In this document: in pieces, positions 1 to 7,977 of the stretch
Numbering within the stretch: position 1 is the stretch's first letter
Layout of the letters: each line of letters opens with the position of its first letter
Assembly (NCBI GenBank): GCA_023667165.1
Contig: JAMPAO010000030.1
Location: 1-24,734 of the forward strand
Direction: 5' to 3'
Length of the DNA stretch: 24,734 bases
Source of the DNA: Ruminococcus sp.
GTDB lineage: Bacteria > Bacillota > Clostridia > Oscillospirales > Ruminococcaceae
Translations under genes and position numbers: made by a program
Notes under the pieces: model-generated
Database searches by the model: none
The model's input: only the letters and a program-made list of their open reading frames with translations
Told to the model about the DNA's origin: nothing

Positions 1-1
1 C

Positions 2-604
2 GACCTGTCCCTGACCGACGATAACACAGCGGTTGCCATGGCTGCATATGAGGACGGCGTCATATATGCCCGTATTATGGGATTTATACCGGCAGAGAAA
101 ATATCGATAAAATCAAACCGTGAGGGATTTGATTACAAGCGGTCTGTAACGGCCGGAGAATGCGTCGCCTGCGGAGATGTTATCATTGACTATTCGGCAG
201 TTGAGGGATATATTTTAAGCCTTGAGGAAACCTTCGGGGTCACTGTAATGGGCTCCGGCTGGGACAGAATGAATGCAATGTCTTCCATGCAAAAGATAGA
301 GAGTGCGGAAAACCCTATAGAATGCACGATAATCAAGCAGCATTCAAGCGTTCTGCACCCTGCAACAAAGCTTTTGAAAGAAAGCATTTTAAGCGGAAAA
401 TTCAAGTATGAAGCAAATCTGCTGCTTGAAAACAACTTTGAAAACGCACGCTGCACCTATGATACAAACCTTAATCTGTACGTCAACAAAAAGCACAGTG
501 CAGGCAAGGTGGATATGGTCGTTGCGCTTATCAATGCCGTATATATGCTTATGGAAAATGAAGTGCTGGGGGACGATTTTGTTTTTCAGTTTGTGGAGGT
601 GTGA
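2..604 (+). CDS. Phage terminase large subunit, C-terminal part (partial, runs off left edge)
   Basis: The reading frame is open back to the window edge: codons before the first ATG (38) give DLSLTDDNTAVA, so the ATG is not the true start. The large terminase subunit packages phage DNA, with an N-terminal ATPase and a C-terminal RuvC-like nuclease. Only the nuclease part is here. The DLSLT strand would carry the first metal-binding aspartate, and the near-terminal NKKHSAGKVDMVVALINAVY matches the family's closing motif with its aspartate. Downstream the usual portal, protease and capsid genes are absent, so the prophage is deleted or rearranged. The identification rests on motif recall rather than alignment. 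Confidence 0.75.
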   Translation, partial: DLSLTDDNTAVAMAAYEDGVIYARIMGFIPAEKISIKSNREGFDYKRSVTAGECVACGDVIIDYSAVEGYILSLEETFGVTVMGSGWDRMNAMSSMQKIESAENPIECTIIKQHSSVLHPATKLLKESILSGKFKYEANLLLENNFENARCTYDTNLNLYVNKKHSAGKVDMVVALINAVYMLMENEVLGDDFVFQFVEV

Positions 605-606
605 CG

Positions 607-660
607 GTGACTTACAGGGAAAGATATATCAAAAATCAAGAATTGTGTAAAATCAAATAA
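607..660 (+). pseudogene. Short GTG-started ORF after terminase, probable gene remnant
   Basis: A 17-codon frame starts with GTG one base after the terminase stop region (GTGACTTACAGGG; VTYRERYIKNQELCKIK) and stops at 660. Its tight spacing to the terminase suggests the start of the next phage gene, whose body has been lost. It is too short to assign a family. Confidence 0.3.
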
Positions 661-672
661 ATTATGCGTTTT

Positions 673-711
673 CGGTTCTCCGACAATTGGAGAACCGGAG
701 GCGTTTTTTTT
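673..711 (+). terminator. Hairpin plus T-run, probable intrinsic terminator
   Basis: Arms CGGTTCTCC (673-681) and GGAGAACCG (89-97 of the 600s) pair perfectly around a 7-nt loop. A short GAGGCG follows, then eight T (704-711). It lies between the terminase remnant and the gp10-like gene. The gap between stem and T-run is longer than ideal. Confidence 0.5.
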
Positions 712-734
712 ATGCAGGAAAGGAGTGTACGATT

Positions 735-1205
735 ATGCTGGAGGCTTTAATAGAGCATTACATTCGCTGGAGCAGGGAAAAGGAACAGAAAATAGAAAAC
801 GCAGCAAAAAAGCATCAAAGACTTATGAGGGACGAGCTTATCAACATCAGTCCGGTGAGGCATTATCCTCATAACGGCGGAATTGTAAGGCATATAACTG
901 CAAACAGGATCGGAAACATTCCTGCGAAAAGACAGATTGCTCCAGAATACGAACAGCCGGGAACATTGAGATCCAGTTGGATAAAGTCTACTGTTAGTTT
1001 AAGTTTTTCAAGCGGAAAAATGGTTTATGCCGTAAGAAATAAAAACCTGCCGTCAGTGATCCATCTACTGAATTTTGAAAGGGATCACTACTCACACGGA
1101 AAGATGACCGGAGAACTTTACGGCAGTTACTTTGTTACAAGTGTTCAAGAAAGAGCTCAGGAAGCACTGGACATAGAAATCGCCGAAATAATGGAGGAAG
1201 AATAA
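735..1205 (+). CDS. HK97 gp10-like phage head-tail/minor structural protein
   Basis: Start chosen at ATG 735 (MLEALIEHYIRW), which has AGGAGTG 8-12 bases upstream; the longer frame from 687 would begin inside the preceding hairpin. The 156-residue product has a basic, charged N-terminal helix, then a region with SPVRHYPHNGG and GTLRSSWIKS, and a segment VIHLLNFERDHYSHG followed by a C-terminal helix. That order (chemical-modification-like core, 'LLNFG-H' segment, terminal helix) resembles HK97 gp10 family proteins, which join head and tail. It is followed at once by the tape-measure gene, which fits phage gene order. Family assignment is moderate. Confidence 0.5.
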   Translation: MLEALIEHYIRWSREKEQKIENAAKKHQRLMRDELINISPVRHYPHNGGIVRHITANRIGNIPAKRQIAPEYEQPGTLRSSWIKSTVSLSFSSGKMVYAVRNKNLPSVIHLLNFERDHYSHGKMTGELYGSYFVTSVQERAQEALDIEIAEIMEEE

Positions 1206-1206
1206 A

Positions 1207-2553
1207 ATGGCTTCAAACAAATACGGATATATGGCGAAAATCGGCGTTGATACCACCGAAATGCGGCAGGCGGACAGTGAGATGCGCAGGTTTTCCGGTG
1301 AACTCAAAGACGTTGACAGGCTTATCACAGAAACGGGAGGAAGTACCGAGCTGTATGCGCAGAGGCAGACTGTTCTTGCACAGCAGATAAACGCCGTAAC
1401 TCAAAAACTTGAACAGCTCAGAAATGCTCAGCAAGCCATCGAAAACGGCGTTGCTTCGGGAGAAATTTCCGCCGAGCAGTACAGGTCATATCAGAGGGAA
1501 GTTGAAAGCACGCAGAATTCTCTTGAACGGTTACAGGAACAGCAAAGAAGTCTTGGCGTCAATGCTGAAAGGAACCTTGGAAAAATCACAAATGCGCTGA
1601 AAAACATAGAAAAAGCCGCTCTCGCCTCTTCCGCCGCAGTTGCCGCCGCGCTGACTAAGCTGTCAAGCGAGGCGCTTGAAGCATATTCACGGTACGAGCA
1701 GCTTGCGGGAGGAGTTGAAACCCTTTTTTCCGGAGCTGAAGATATTGTAATGAAGAATGCGGAAAATGCCTATAAGACTGCGGGAATTTCCGCAAACAGT
1801 TATATGCAGACCGTAACGGGATTTTCCGCAACGCTTTTGCAAGGACTGGGCGGCGACACGAAAAAAGCCGCCGAAATTGCCGACAGCGCGCTTATCGATA
1901 TGACTGACAATGCAAATAAAATGGGAACGGCTATGAATTCCGTTCAGTATGCTTATCAAGGCTTTGCAAAGCAGAATTATACCATGCTCGACAACTTAAA
2001 GCTGGGTTACGGAGGCTCACAGGCTGAAATGGCTCGGCTTATCAACGACAGCGGGGTACTCAACGGTCAGATAGTCGCCACGGCTAACAATGTCAAAGAG
2101 ATACCTTTTGACAAGATCATTGAAGCAATACACAAGATACAGGAAAATCTGGGAATAACGGGAACAACTGCGCTTGAAGCCGAAACCACCTTAGAGGGAT
2201 CTATGAACAGGCTGAAAGCGTCATGGGAAAATGCACTGGTGGAGATAGCCCGTCCTCTTGATGATTTTGCAATGGGCGGTCTGACGATCCTCAACGACAA
2301 CATCGACACTGTAAAAGAAACCCTTGCAAAGCTAACAGAGCAGCTTAAACCCATTCTTGACGACGCTCTTGAAAAGCTGAAAACATTCATCGAAAACGGA
2401 GGCATTGAAAAGCTGTCCGATCAGTTCATAAGCCTTGTGGAGTTTGTGATAAACAACAAGGGAACCTTGCGAACTCCGATAGGCTTGCGGACGCGCTCTT
2501 TCGGGGCGATTACTATGATGACGGTGATGATTGATGTCGAGAATGAGCATTGA
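1207..2553 (+). pseudogene. Phage tape-measure protein, N-terminal part, broken by an insertion
   Basis: Begins at ATG 1207 with GGAGGAAGAATAAA before it. The first ~390 residues are a typical tape-measure N-terminus: long coiled coils rich in Q, E and R (residues 50-130), an alanine-rich helix (AALASSAAVAAALTKLSS), then the conserved core with YEQLAGGVETLFSGA, ANSYMQTVTGFSATLLQGLGGD and EGSMNRLKASWENALVEIA. Tape-measure proteins set tail length and normally exceed 700-1000 residues. Here tape-measure-like sequence ends near 2463 (VEFVINNKG), after which the frame reads unrelated residues to a stop at 2553. A likely continuation resumes after 3242, beyond an inserted kinase gene. The gene is almost certainly non-functional. 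Confidence 0.8.
2468..2535 (+). pseudogene. Captured C-terminal fragment of another gene
   Basis: In a frame different from the tape measure, this stretch reads ANSDRLADALFRGDYYDDGDD and then TGA. The acidic, well-formed tail looks like a genuine protein C-terminus and was probably carried in with the downstream kinase cassette. I do not know the parent family. Confidence 0.3.
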
Positions 2554-2578
2554 CTTTTCACGTTAGTTATGGTATAAT
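2550..2578 (+). promoter_or_regulatory. Sigma-70-type promoter of the inserted kinase gene
   Basis: TTGACT at 2550-2555, a 17-bp spacer, then TATAAT at 2573-2578. The kinase ATG at 2626 follows with a GGAG ribosome site. With the terminator at ~3210-3240 this makes the kinase an independent transcription unit inside the prophage. Confidence 0.7.
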
Positions 2579-2625
2579 TATATTATCAAGGATTCTTGAC
2601 AAATCGGAATTTAAAGGAGCAGATT

Positions 2626-3156
2626 ATGAAAATAATAGCGATTGGAGCTGTGACAGCAGGCGGGAAAACAACAGTTGTTAATGCAATTAAAGAACGACTG
2701 CCAAGAACAGCGTCGCTTCACTTTGATGACTACTCATTTGAGGGAGAGGTTGAGGACTTTTCCAAATGGATATCAGAGGGTGCAGATGTTCATGTATGGG
2801 ATTTATCTCCGTTAAAAGCGGATATTGAAAGGATTATCCGTAGCGGAGAATATGATTATCTATTATTGGACTATCCGTTTGCATACCAGCATCAAATGAT
2901 TAAGGACTATTTGAATTGCTGCATATTTATCGATACGCCATTAGATATAGCAATGGCTCGGAGAGTTCTTAGAGATATGAAAGAAGCTACGGCAGATGAA
3001 ATTCGTGATGAGATGTATACATATTTGAAATATACAAGAGTTGCTTATGTTCAAATGTCGGAAGAGCCAACGTCTGATTATGATTATGTGATTGACGGTG
3101 CAAAGGAACTTGAGGACATTATCAGTGAAGCTACTGAAATCGTTTTAAGGTGCTAA
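2626..3156 (+). CDS. P-loop nucleoside/uridine-kinase-like protein (prophage moron)
   Basis: Start at ATG 2626 (MKIIAIGAVTAGGKTT), preceded by AAAGGAGCAG; an upstream in-frame ATG at 2596 lacks a ribosome site. The 176-residue product has a Walker A motif at residues 8-15 (AVTAGGKT) and a base-proximal HFDDYSF segment like the substrate-binding region of uridine and nucleoside kinases. A hydrophobic YDYLLLDYPFAY strand and IDTPLDIAMARRVLRD follow, the latter an arginine-rich lid typical of the fold. It probably phosphorylates a nucleoside or related small molecule; the substrate is not readable. It sits between two halves of a tape-measure gene, with its own promoter and terminator, and its AT content is higher than its neighbours. 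Confidence 0.65.
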   Translation: MKIIAIGAVTAGGKTTVVNAIKERLPRTASLHFDDYSFEGEVEDFSKWISEGADVHVWDLSPLKADIERIIRSGEYDYLLLDYPFAYQHQMIKDYLNCCIFIDTPLDIAMARRVLRDMKEATADEIRDEMYTYLKYTRVAYVQMSEEPTSDYDYVIDGAKELEDIISEATEIVLRC

Positions 3157-3210
3157 TTTTCAGTTTATCGTGGACTTTATCTAACCGAACAGAACAACAA
3201 AAAACGGTAT

Positions 3211-3239
3211 CGCCTATCAAAGCGATGCCGTTTTTGTTG
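3211..3239 (+). terminator. Intrinsic terminator after the kinase gene
   Basis: Arms CGGTATCGC and GCGATGCCG pair (one G-U wobble) around CTATCAAA and are followed by TTTTTGTTG. This closes the inserted kinase transcription unit. Confidence 0.7.
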
Positions 3240-3241
3240 TC

Positions 3242-3645
3242 AATTACTCGGTTGTCCGTGCTATGTACCGTGAAATACGTTCAACGGAGGCGGAGCAAAA
3301 AGCGGCAGAAGCCGCCGAACAAGCCGCCAAGGAATATGAAAGCTCCATAAAAAATTCCATAACCGAAAAGTTCCGCAGCCTTGAAACGGAACAGCTTGAA
3401 AAGGGCTGCAGCGACGAATGGCTTCTTGCGAAAAAGGACAGTTTCCTTGAAACTCTCGACCATAATTCCGAGGCGTACAAGGACTATCATCTGAAGATCC
3501 TGCAGGAGCAGAAAAATCGAGCGAAGCTGCCGAAAAGGAAGCGGAAAGCTTTTCAAAAACAGCTCTGTCAAGCCTTGAAAAGGTCTATGACAGTGTTGTT
3601 AAATCACGGGACAGTCTGGCGGGAGAGCTGCAAAGCTCGGGATAA
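3242..3645 (+). pseudogene. Coiled-coil phage protein fragment, probably the tape-measure remainder, frameshifted
   Basis: Reading resumes right after the terminator with NYSVVRAMYREIRSTEAEQ and continues as an alanine/glutamate-rich coiled coil. Near 3515-3525 the sense switches frame: the first frame turns into a basic, unlikely sequence (KLPKRKRKAFQKQ). The neighbouring frame reads SEAAEKEAESFSKTALSSLE and ends KSRDSLAGELQSSG before TAA at 3643-3645. A single frameshift explains this. It lacks its own start and is read as the distal part of the interrupted tape-measure gene. Confidence 0.5.
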
Positions 3646-3656
3646 ATAATCAAGCA

Positions 3657-3953
3657 TTAAATCTTATCTGCGAGCTCGGCTGCTTGTTTGCAGCCGTCTG
3701 TTTTATCTATATCACCTACTTTCAAAACACCCGGAACAAGAACCTCGCCTACCATTTTCCAATTATTAAGTGCAGCAGAACGTTCGATGGGGATACGCAC
3801 TCCATCCATAACGGACATATCGTTTTCCTCGCAGCAGGTTATAAGAGCGCATTCTTTTCCCGAAATATCCTTTCCGCCCACAACAAGGCTGAATAGCCTA
3901 TCAATAACGCACTTTATTTGTGCGGGAATTGAGTACCAATATACGGGCATTGT
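3657..3953 (-). pseudogene. Flavodoxin/NADPH-dependent FMN reductase-like protein, 5' end removed at the RIT element
   Basis: The fragment begins PVYWYSIPAQIKCVIDRLF, the classic flavin-binding 'SPVYWYSIPAQ-K-FIDR' segment in the middle of this family. It then reads GKECALITCCEEND and a C-terminal end at 3657. About 75-80 N-terminal residues, including the first FMN phosphate loop, are missing. The in-frame codon just upstream lies in the element's inverted repeat and is a stop, so the truncation falls exactly at the element boundary. The missing half does not occur on the other side of the element; that side carries parA. Confidence 0.75.
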
Positions 3954-4036
3954 TTATGCAAAGAAAGACATTATGTAAAGTAAGAGTGAAAAACAGCGGA
4001 ATAAAGCCCAAAGTGACTTGAAAAACTTTACATAAT
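3954..4036. repeat. Left 83-bp terminal inverted repeat of the RIT element
   Basis: By eye identical over all 83 bases to the reverse complement of 7304-7386. It contains an internal inverted pair, ATTATGTAAAG and CTTTACATAAT, at its two ends, as expected for paired recombinase binding sites. Its outer edge is TTATGCAAAG. Confidence 0.9.
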
Positions 4037-4046
4037 ACTTCATAAT
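4018..4046 (+). promoter_or_regulatory. Putative promoter of the recombinase operon
   Basis: TTGAAA (4018-4023) and CATAAT (4041-4046) are separated by 17 bp. The -35 box lies inside the inverted repeat, so recombinase binding there could repress the operon. Confidence 0.4.
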
Positions 4047-4093
4047 AGAATAAGTGCAGTTGTGCACAAATATTTGTTATGGAGGTAAATATT

Positions 4094-5308
4094 ATGGAAA
4101 AGACAAGTTTAGAGCAGCTTATTGAGGACACAAGAACGGTTCTTGAAAGGAACGGAGCAAGCGAATATCACTTGAAGGTGTTTAAAAAAGTCACACGACA
4201 ACTCCTGCTGTATGCAGAAGCAAACGGTATAAAGGAGTATTCGCAGGAACTTGGTCTGGAGTTTCTTGAAAAAAACTACCATATGTCGGATAAATACGCC
4301 GGTAAGAAATTTCCGGCTATCTATCTCTACTGTATCAACGAGCTTTTTGATGTTCGGCAAAAGGGCGATACTCACATATATTTCGGGAGATTCAAACGAG
4401 AATATGACATACCCGCCGGGTTTAGAAGCAGTAATGACGCATATCTGGCGTACCGGTCAGAGATTGGTATCAGCAGCAAGTCCATTACAGGAACAAAGCT
4501 GTACCTTGAACGTTTCTTTCGGTTTCTTAACGAAAAAAGTATAAGAACTCCTCAGGACATTACTCTTGACAGTGTTTTCGCATTTCTTAAAGCGATAAAT
4601 GAACATTATGAAAAAACAACAGTCAATCACAATATGAGGGCAGTAAAGTTTTATCTTAAATTCTGTTTTGACAATGGTATCATTGAACAGAACATTTACG
4701 AAAATATCCCCAATATTAATTACTGCCGTCAAAGCCGTCTTCCGTCTGTTTACACTGCCGATGAAGTACGGAAACTGATCGATTCCATTGATTTTGGAAA
4801 CCCTTGCGGAAAGAGAGATTACGCAATCGTACTGCTGATCGCAAGGAGCGGACTTCGCGCAAGCGACATTGCCGATATGAGATTTTCAGACATTGACTGG
4901 GAAAATATGAAAATCATCAAAGTGCAGAAAAAAACGGGTAAACCTATTGAACTGCCATTGCTTAACGACGTTGGCGACGCTGTCATCGATTACTTGAAAA
5001 ATGCTCGTCCGCAGTCGGATTCCGATCATATTTTTGTCAAGCACCGGCCGCCGAATGACTGTTTTGGATCGTCTGCTGTAGGCGCAATTGTACGACGGCT
5101 GATGCAGCATTCCGAAATAAAACTTCAAAACAGAAAATGCGGTTCTCATGCACTTCGTCACAGTCTTGCAAGCCGTTTGCTTGAGTGCGGTGTTCCTATG
5201 CCTGTAATTTCGGAGATACTTGGACACAGTGATACAGCATCCACTATGACATATCTTCGTATTGACATTGCAAGTCTCAGAACCTGCGCACTGGAGGTGG
5301 AAATATGA
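4094..5308 (+). CDS. ritA: Tyrosine recombinase RitA
   Basis: Start set at ATG 4094 because the ribosome site GGAGGT (4081-4086) lies inside the longer frame that begins at 4079. The 404-residue product has an N-terminal SAM-like core-binding domain and a C-terminal catalytic domain. Visible catalytic residues are R255 (SGLRASD), H352 and R355 (HALRHSL), H378 (LGHSD) and Y387 (TYLRID). The enzyme breaks and rejoins DNA through a 3'-phosphotyrosine. Its stop overlaps the next start as ATGA. Position and length fit the first recombinase of RIT elements. Confidence 0.8.
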   Translation: MEKTSLEQLIEDTRTVLERNGASEYHLKVFKKVTRQLLLYAEANGIKEYSQELGLEFLEKNYHMSDKYAGKKFPAIYLYCINELFDVRQKGDTHIYFGRFKREYDIPAGFRSSNDAYLAYRSEIGISSKSITGTKLYLERFFRFLNEKSIRTPQDITLDSVFAFLKAINEHYEKTTVNHNMRAVKFYLKFCFDNGIIEQNIYENIPNINYCRQSRLPSVYTADEVRKLIDSIDFGNPCGKRDYAIVLLIARSGLRASDIADMRFSDIDWENMKIIKVQKKTGKPIELPLLNDVGDAVIDYLKNARPQSDSDHIFVKHRPPNDCFGSSAVGAIVRRLMQHSEIKLQNRKCGSHALRHSLASRLLECGVPMPVISEILGHSDTASTMTYLRIDIASLRTCALEVEI

Positions 5309-6291
5309 AACAAAGAAAAAAATTCCCCGAAATGACAGGTGTATTTGCCGCTAAGGCAACTGATTTCATAGCTTTCAAGAGAAGCCTCGGATACAAATAC
5401 GAAGCCGAAGCCAAATGCCTGTCAAGACTTTGCAAATTTGCGGAAGAAAAGGGCGTTGCCGAGATCGGGATAACAAAAGAGTTTGCCTATGAATGGTGCG
5501 CTCCGAGACCAAATGAATCTCCAAAGAGCCGCAGTCACAGAATCACTTGCATAAGGCAGTTTGCTATTTATTTGAGCTGCCGCGAATATCCGGCATTTAT
5601 TATGCCTGAGGTAAAAAACACGCATTCATCGTCATTTACGCCATACATATTTACGCACGATGAGGCAGCACGTCTGATCAGGGCAGCAGACGCGGTCAAA
5701 GAGCGTGCCGTTTCAAAGGATATGCACCTTTCATTGCCCGTGATATTCAGGTTGCTCTATGGCTGCGGTATGCGTGTTTCGGAGGTATGCGGACTGCTGC
5801 GAAAAGATGTAGACGTTGAAAACGGAATCTTGACCGTAAAGAACAGTAAAAACGGTACTGACAGGCTTATTCCGCTTTCTCGGTCTGTGCATAAATCTTT
5901 AACGGATTATGCCGAAGCTGTAATTTGGAAGAGCAACGATGAGTACTTTTTCAAAGCTCCGGACAGAACTCAGATCGCACCTATGACGATTTATCAAAGG
6001 TACCGTTCCTTTCTTTTTGACGCAGGTATTTCGCATGGCGGAAAAGGAAAAGGACCGAGACTTCACGATCTGAGGCATACGTTTGCAGTCCATACACTTC
6101 AGAAGTGGATATCCGAAGGCGCTGACCTTTACGCAAAAATGCCCATACTCGCCGCATATATGGGGCATACCGATATTCATTCCACATCAAAATATCTGCG
6201 TCTTACAGCGGAAGTCTATCCGGAACTGCTCAAAAAAGCGGAAGCTTATTCGGCGCATGTGATCCCGGAGGTGTCGGATGAAAAAGACTGA
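5305..6291 (+). CDS. ritB: Tyrosine recombinase RitB
   Basis: The 328-residue product starts in the ATGA overlap with ritA, with GGAGGTGG just upstream. It carries catalytic R157 (CGMRVSE), H254 and R257 (HDLRHTF), H288 (MGHTD) and Y297 (SKYLRL), so the active site is complete. The N-terminal half is a core-binding domain that contacts the inverted-repeat arms. In this class the three recombinases are thought to act together on the element ends, with roles not yet fully separated. Confidence 0.8.
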   Translation: MKQRKKFPEMTGVFAAKATDFIAFKRSLGYKYEAEAKCLSRLCKFAEEKGVAEIGITKEFAYEWCAPRPNESPKSRSHRITCIRQFAIYLSCREYPAFIMPEVKNTHSSSFTPYIFTHDEAARLIRAADAVKERAVSKDMHLSLPVIFRLLYGCGMRVSEVCGLLRKDVDVENGILTVKNSKNGTDRLIPLSRSVHKSLTDYAEAVIWKSNDEYFFKAPDRTQIAPMTIYQRYRSFLFDAGISHGGKGKGPRLHDLRHTFAVHTLQKWISEGADLYAKMPILAAYMGHTDIHSTSKYLRLTAEVYPELLKKAEAYSAHVIPEVSDEKD

Positions 6292-7291
6292 TTTTGCGGG
6301 ATATCTGACGCATTTTTTGAGCATATATCTGCCCTCAAGGCAGGGAGTAAAAGAGAATACACTGCATTCCTACCGTGACTCCTTTTCGCTTCTGATAGAA
6401 TTTTGCCGTGACTGTGAAAAACTGCCTCCGAATAAATTGACAGTCAGCCATCTTGACAGAGAACGGATCTTTAGATTTCTCGGCTGGCTTGAAAATGAAC
6501 GTGGCTGCAAAGTTTCTACAAGAAATCACCGACTTGCGGCAATTCGGTCATTTTTCGGTTTTCTTGCAGTGGAAGCACCGGAATATCTGGAGCAATGTCA
6601 AGGGATCTTCTCCATTCCAATGAAAAAGCAGCAAAAGCCTGCGCTTAAATATCTGACATTGGAACAAATAAAAGCCCTGCTGGAACAGCCCGACAGGTCA
6701 ACAATGCAGGGCAAAAGAGATGCTCTTTTATTCTCGCTGCTTTATGATACAGGAGCAAGAGTACAGGAGCTTATTGATCTTCGGTACGGCGATATTGCTT
6801 TGAATGATACCGTAACGCTCACCCTCACCGGGAAAGGAGGAAAAAGCAGGATCGTGCCGCTTATGAAGCCGACAGGAGCGTTGCTGAACGAATATCTGCA
6901 TTCAATTTCTAAAAGTACAGCCAACAATCGGAATGAACTTCTTTTTCCGAACAAGCAGGGAAAGAAATTCACCAGATGCGGGATCACCTATCTACTGCAA
7001 AAATATTCGGAAATGGCAAGGCTAAACGGTTTGACGTCAATGCCTGAAAAGATAACTCCGCACTGGCTTCGCCACAGCAAAGCAATGCACCTTTTGCAAT
7101 CCGGAGTAAATCTTGTATACATAAGAGACCTTCTTGGTCACGCTGACATTACAACGACCGAAATATATGCAAGAGCTGACGAGAAAATGAAACTTGAAGC
7201 ATTGACAAAAGCCTATGAGAATCCAACCGATACAGAGCTGCCTTCATGGAAAAAGGATAAAGACCTGTTGGACTGGCTCAAATCTCTGTAA
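6278..7291 (+). CDS. ritC: Tyrosine recombinase RitC
   Basis: It overlaps ritB by 14 bases, with a ribosome site in CCGGAGGTGTCGG. The 337-residue XerC/D-like protein has R161 (TGARVQE), a β-hairpin lysine region (TGKGGKSR), H262 and R265 (HWLRHSK), H288 (LGHAD) and Y297 (EIYARA). The gene ends 13 bp before the right inverted repeat. The active site is intact. Confidence 0.8.
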   Translation: MKKTDFAGYLTHFLSIYLPSRQGVKENTLHSYRDSFSLLIEFCRDCEKLPPNKLTVSHLDRERIFRFLGWLENERGCKVSTRNHRLAAIRSFFGFLAVEAPEYLEQCQGIFSIPMKKQQKPALKYLTLEQIKALLEQPDRSTMQGKRDALLFSLLYDTGARVQELIDLRYGDIALNDTVTLTLTGKGGKSRIVPLMKPTGALLNEYLHSISKSTANNRNELLFPNKQGKKFTRCGITYLLQKYSEMARLNGLTSMPEKITPHWLRHSKAMHLLQSGVNLVYIRDLLGHADITTTEIYARADEKMKLEALTKAYENPTDTELPSWKKDKDLLDWLKSL

Positions 7292-7303
7292 CATAGGTCA
7301 GAC

Positions 7304-7386
7304 ATTATGTAAAGTTTTTCAAGTCACTTTGGGCTTTATTCCGCTGTTTTTCACTCTTACTTTACATAATGTCTTTCTTTGCATAA
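7304..7386. repeat. Right 83-bp terminal inverted repeat of the RIT element
   Basis: Exact inverted copy of 3954-4036. Its outer end, GCATAA, joins the parA fragment. Confidence 0.9.
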
Positions 7387-7433
7387 CCAACGCCGCCCTT
7401 TTGGTTGGCTACTGCTATTATTTTCTTGCTCAT
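7362..7433 (-). pseudogene. parA-type partition ATPase, only the first 16 codons remain
   Basis: After a strong AAGGAGG site, ATG at 7433 reads MSKKIIAVANQKGGVG and then runs into the inverted repeat (YAKKDIM, stop). This is the N-terminus of a ParA/Soj ATPase cut inside the deviant Walker A motif (KGGVGKTT), just before the catalytic lysine. It was the last gene of the - strand operon that begins near 8873. The rest of parA is not in the window. Confidence 0.85.
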
Positions 7434-7453
7434 TTTAGTTTCCTCCTTGTTTT

Positions 7454-7672
7454 TTATGCAATATGCTCTAAGTAAATAAGCGTTTTTCCCTTTTGCGCCG
7501 CAATCAAAGAATGTCCGACAATATCAATCGTCATTCCGTCCAGTTCTTCGGGGCAATCGCCCAAACAGCCCTCGTATAAAAATTTCCCCATACAGTCAAA
7601 TTGGTTTCGCAAAACCTTGACGATTATTTCAACGTCGCTTTCCGAGTTGTTTTTGTAGTCCGCGATAGTCAT
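7454..7672 (-). CDS. Small hypothetical protein, 72 aa
   Basis: AAGGAGGAAACGTCT precedes ATG 7672. The product is acidic, with a cysteine-containing middle (LYEGCLGDCPEELDG), and looks cytoplasmic. It lies 14 bp after the 96-aa gene and 20 bp before parA in one operon. No family recognised. Confidence 0.6.
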   Translation of the reverse strand: MTIADYKNNSESDVEIIVKVLRNQFDCMGKFLYEGCLGDCPEELDGMTIDIVGHSLIAAQKGKTLIYLEHIA

Positions 7673-7686
7673 AGACGTTTCCTCCT

Positions 7687-7977
7687 TTACTTCATTGATT
7701 TAAGCAAATCTCGCTGTATAAGCTGTACGCTTCTTTTCTTCCGCGCTTCTTTTTTCAGATACTTTTCGTCGCGCTCAAACATATCAATCCGCGTGGTTTC
7801 GCGGTTGTAAAGGAAGTCCGCAACAGCCCCTGTCTTGTCCGTCAGCCGTATGCCCTCGGTCAGCAGTTCAAGTTCTTTAACGCCGCTGCCTAAAAAATTC
7901 TCCTGTATGTGCTGAAACGCAAGCCATTGCGCGGGGTAATGGATAGAATAGGGAATATAGAAATCGTAAAGGTTCAT
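7687..7977 (-). CDS. Hypothetical protein, 96 aa
   Basis: The start overlaps the stop of the preceding gene (ATGA), which indicates translational coupling. The N-terminal half is aromatic-rich (YDFYIPYSIHYPAQWLAFQ) and the C-terminal half is charged and helical with a basic tail (KKEARKKRSVQLIQRD). Function unknown; it is an operon member upstream of parA. Confidence 0.6.
   Translation of the reverse strand: MNLYDFYIPYSIHYPAQWLAFQHIQENFLGSGVKELELLTEGIRLTDKTGAVADFLYNRETTRIDMFERDEKYLKKEARKKRSVQLIQRDLLKSMK

Larger units (their letters stand above)
3954..7386 (+). mobile_element. RIT (recombinase-in-trio) element
   Basis: Three tyrosine recombinase genes in one orientation, with overlapping start and stop codons (5305/5308 and 6278/6291), lie between perfect 83-bp inverted repeats (3954-4036 and 7304-7386). 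This layout defines RIT elements. All three recombinases keep the R, H-x-x-R, H and Y residues, so it may be active. The two flanks belong to different disrupted genes and show no target duplication, so the element probably served as a recombination point after its insertion. Confidence 0.85.

Noticed and set aside
2547..2559. Eleven-base match (GAAAAGTCAAT on the - strand) between the sequence after unit D's last repeat and the kinase promoter
   Set aside because: Only 11 bases around a -35 box, with no T-rich PAM beside it; expected by chance between promoter-like sequences.
3684..3978. + strand frames opposite the flavodoxin fragment
   Set aside because: The - strand carries the flavin-binding motif; the + strand frames have no supporting signals.
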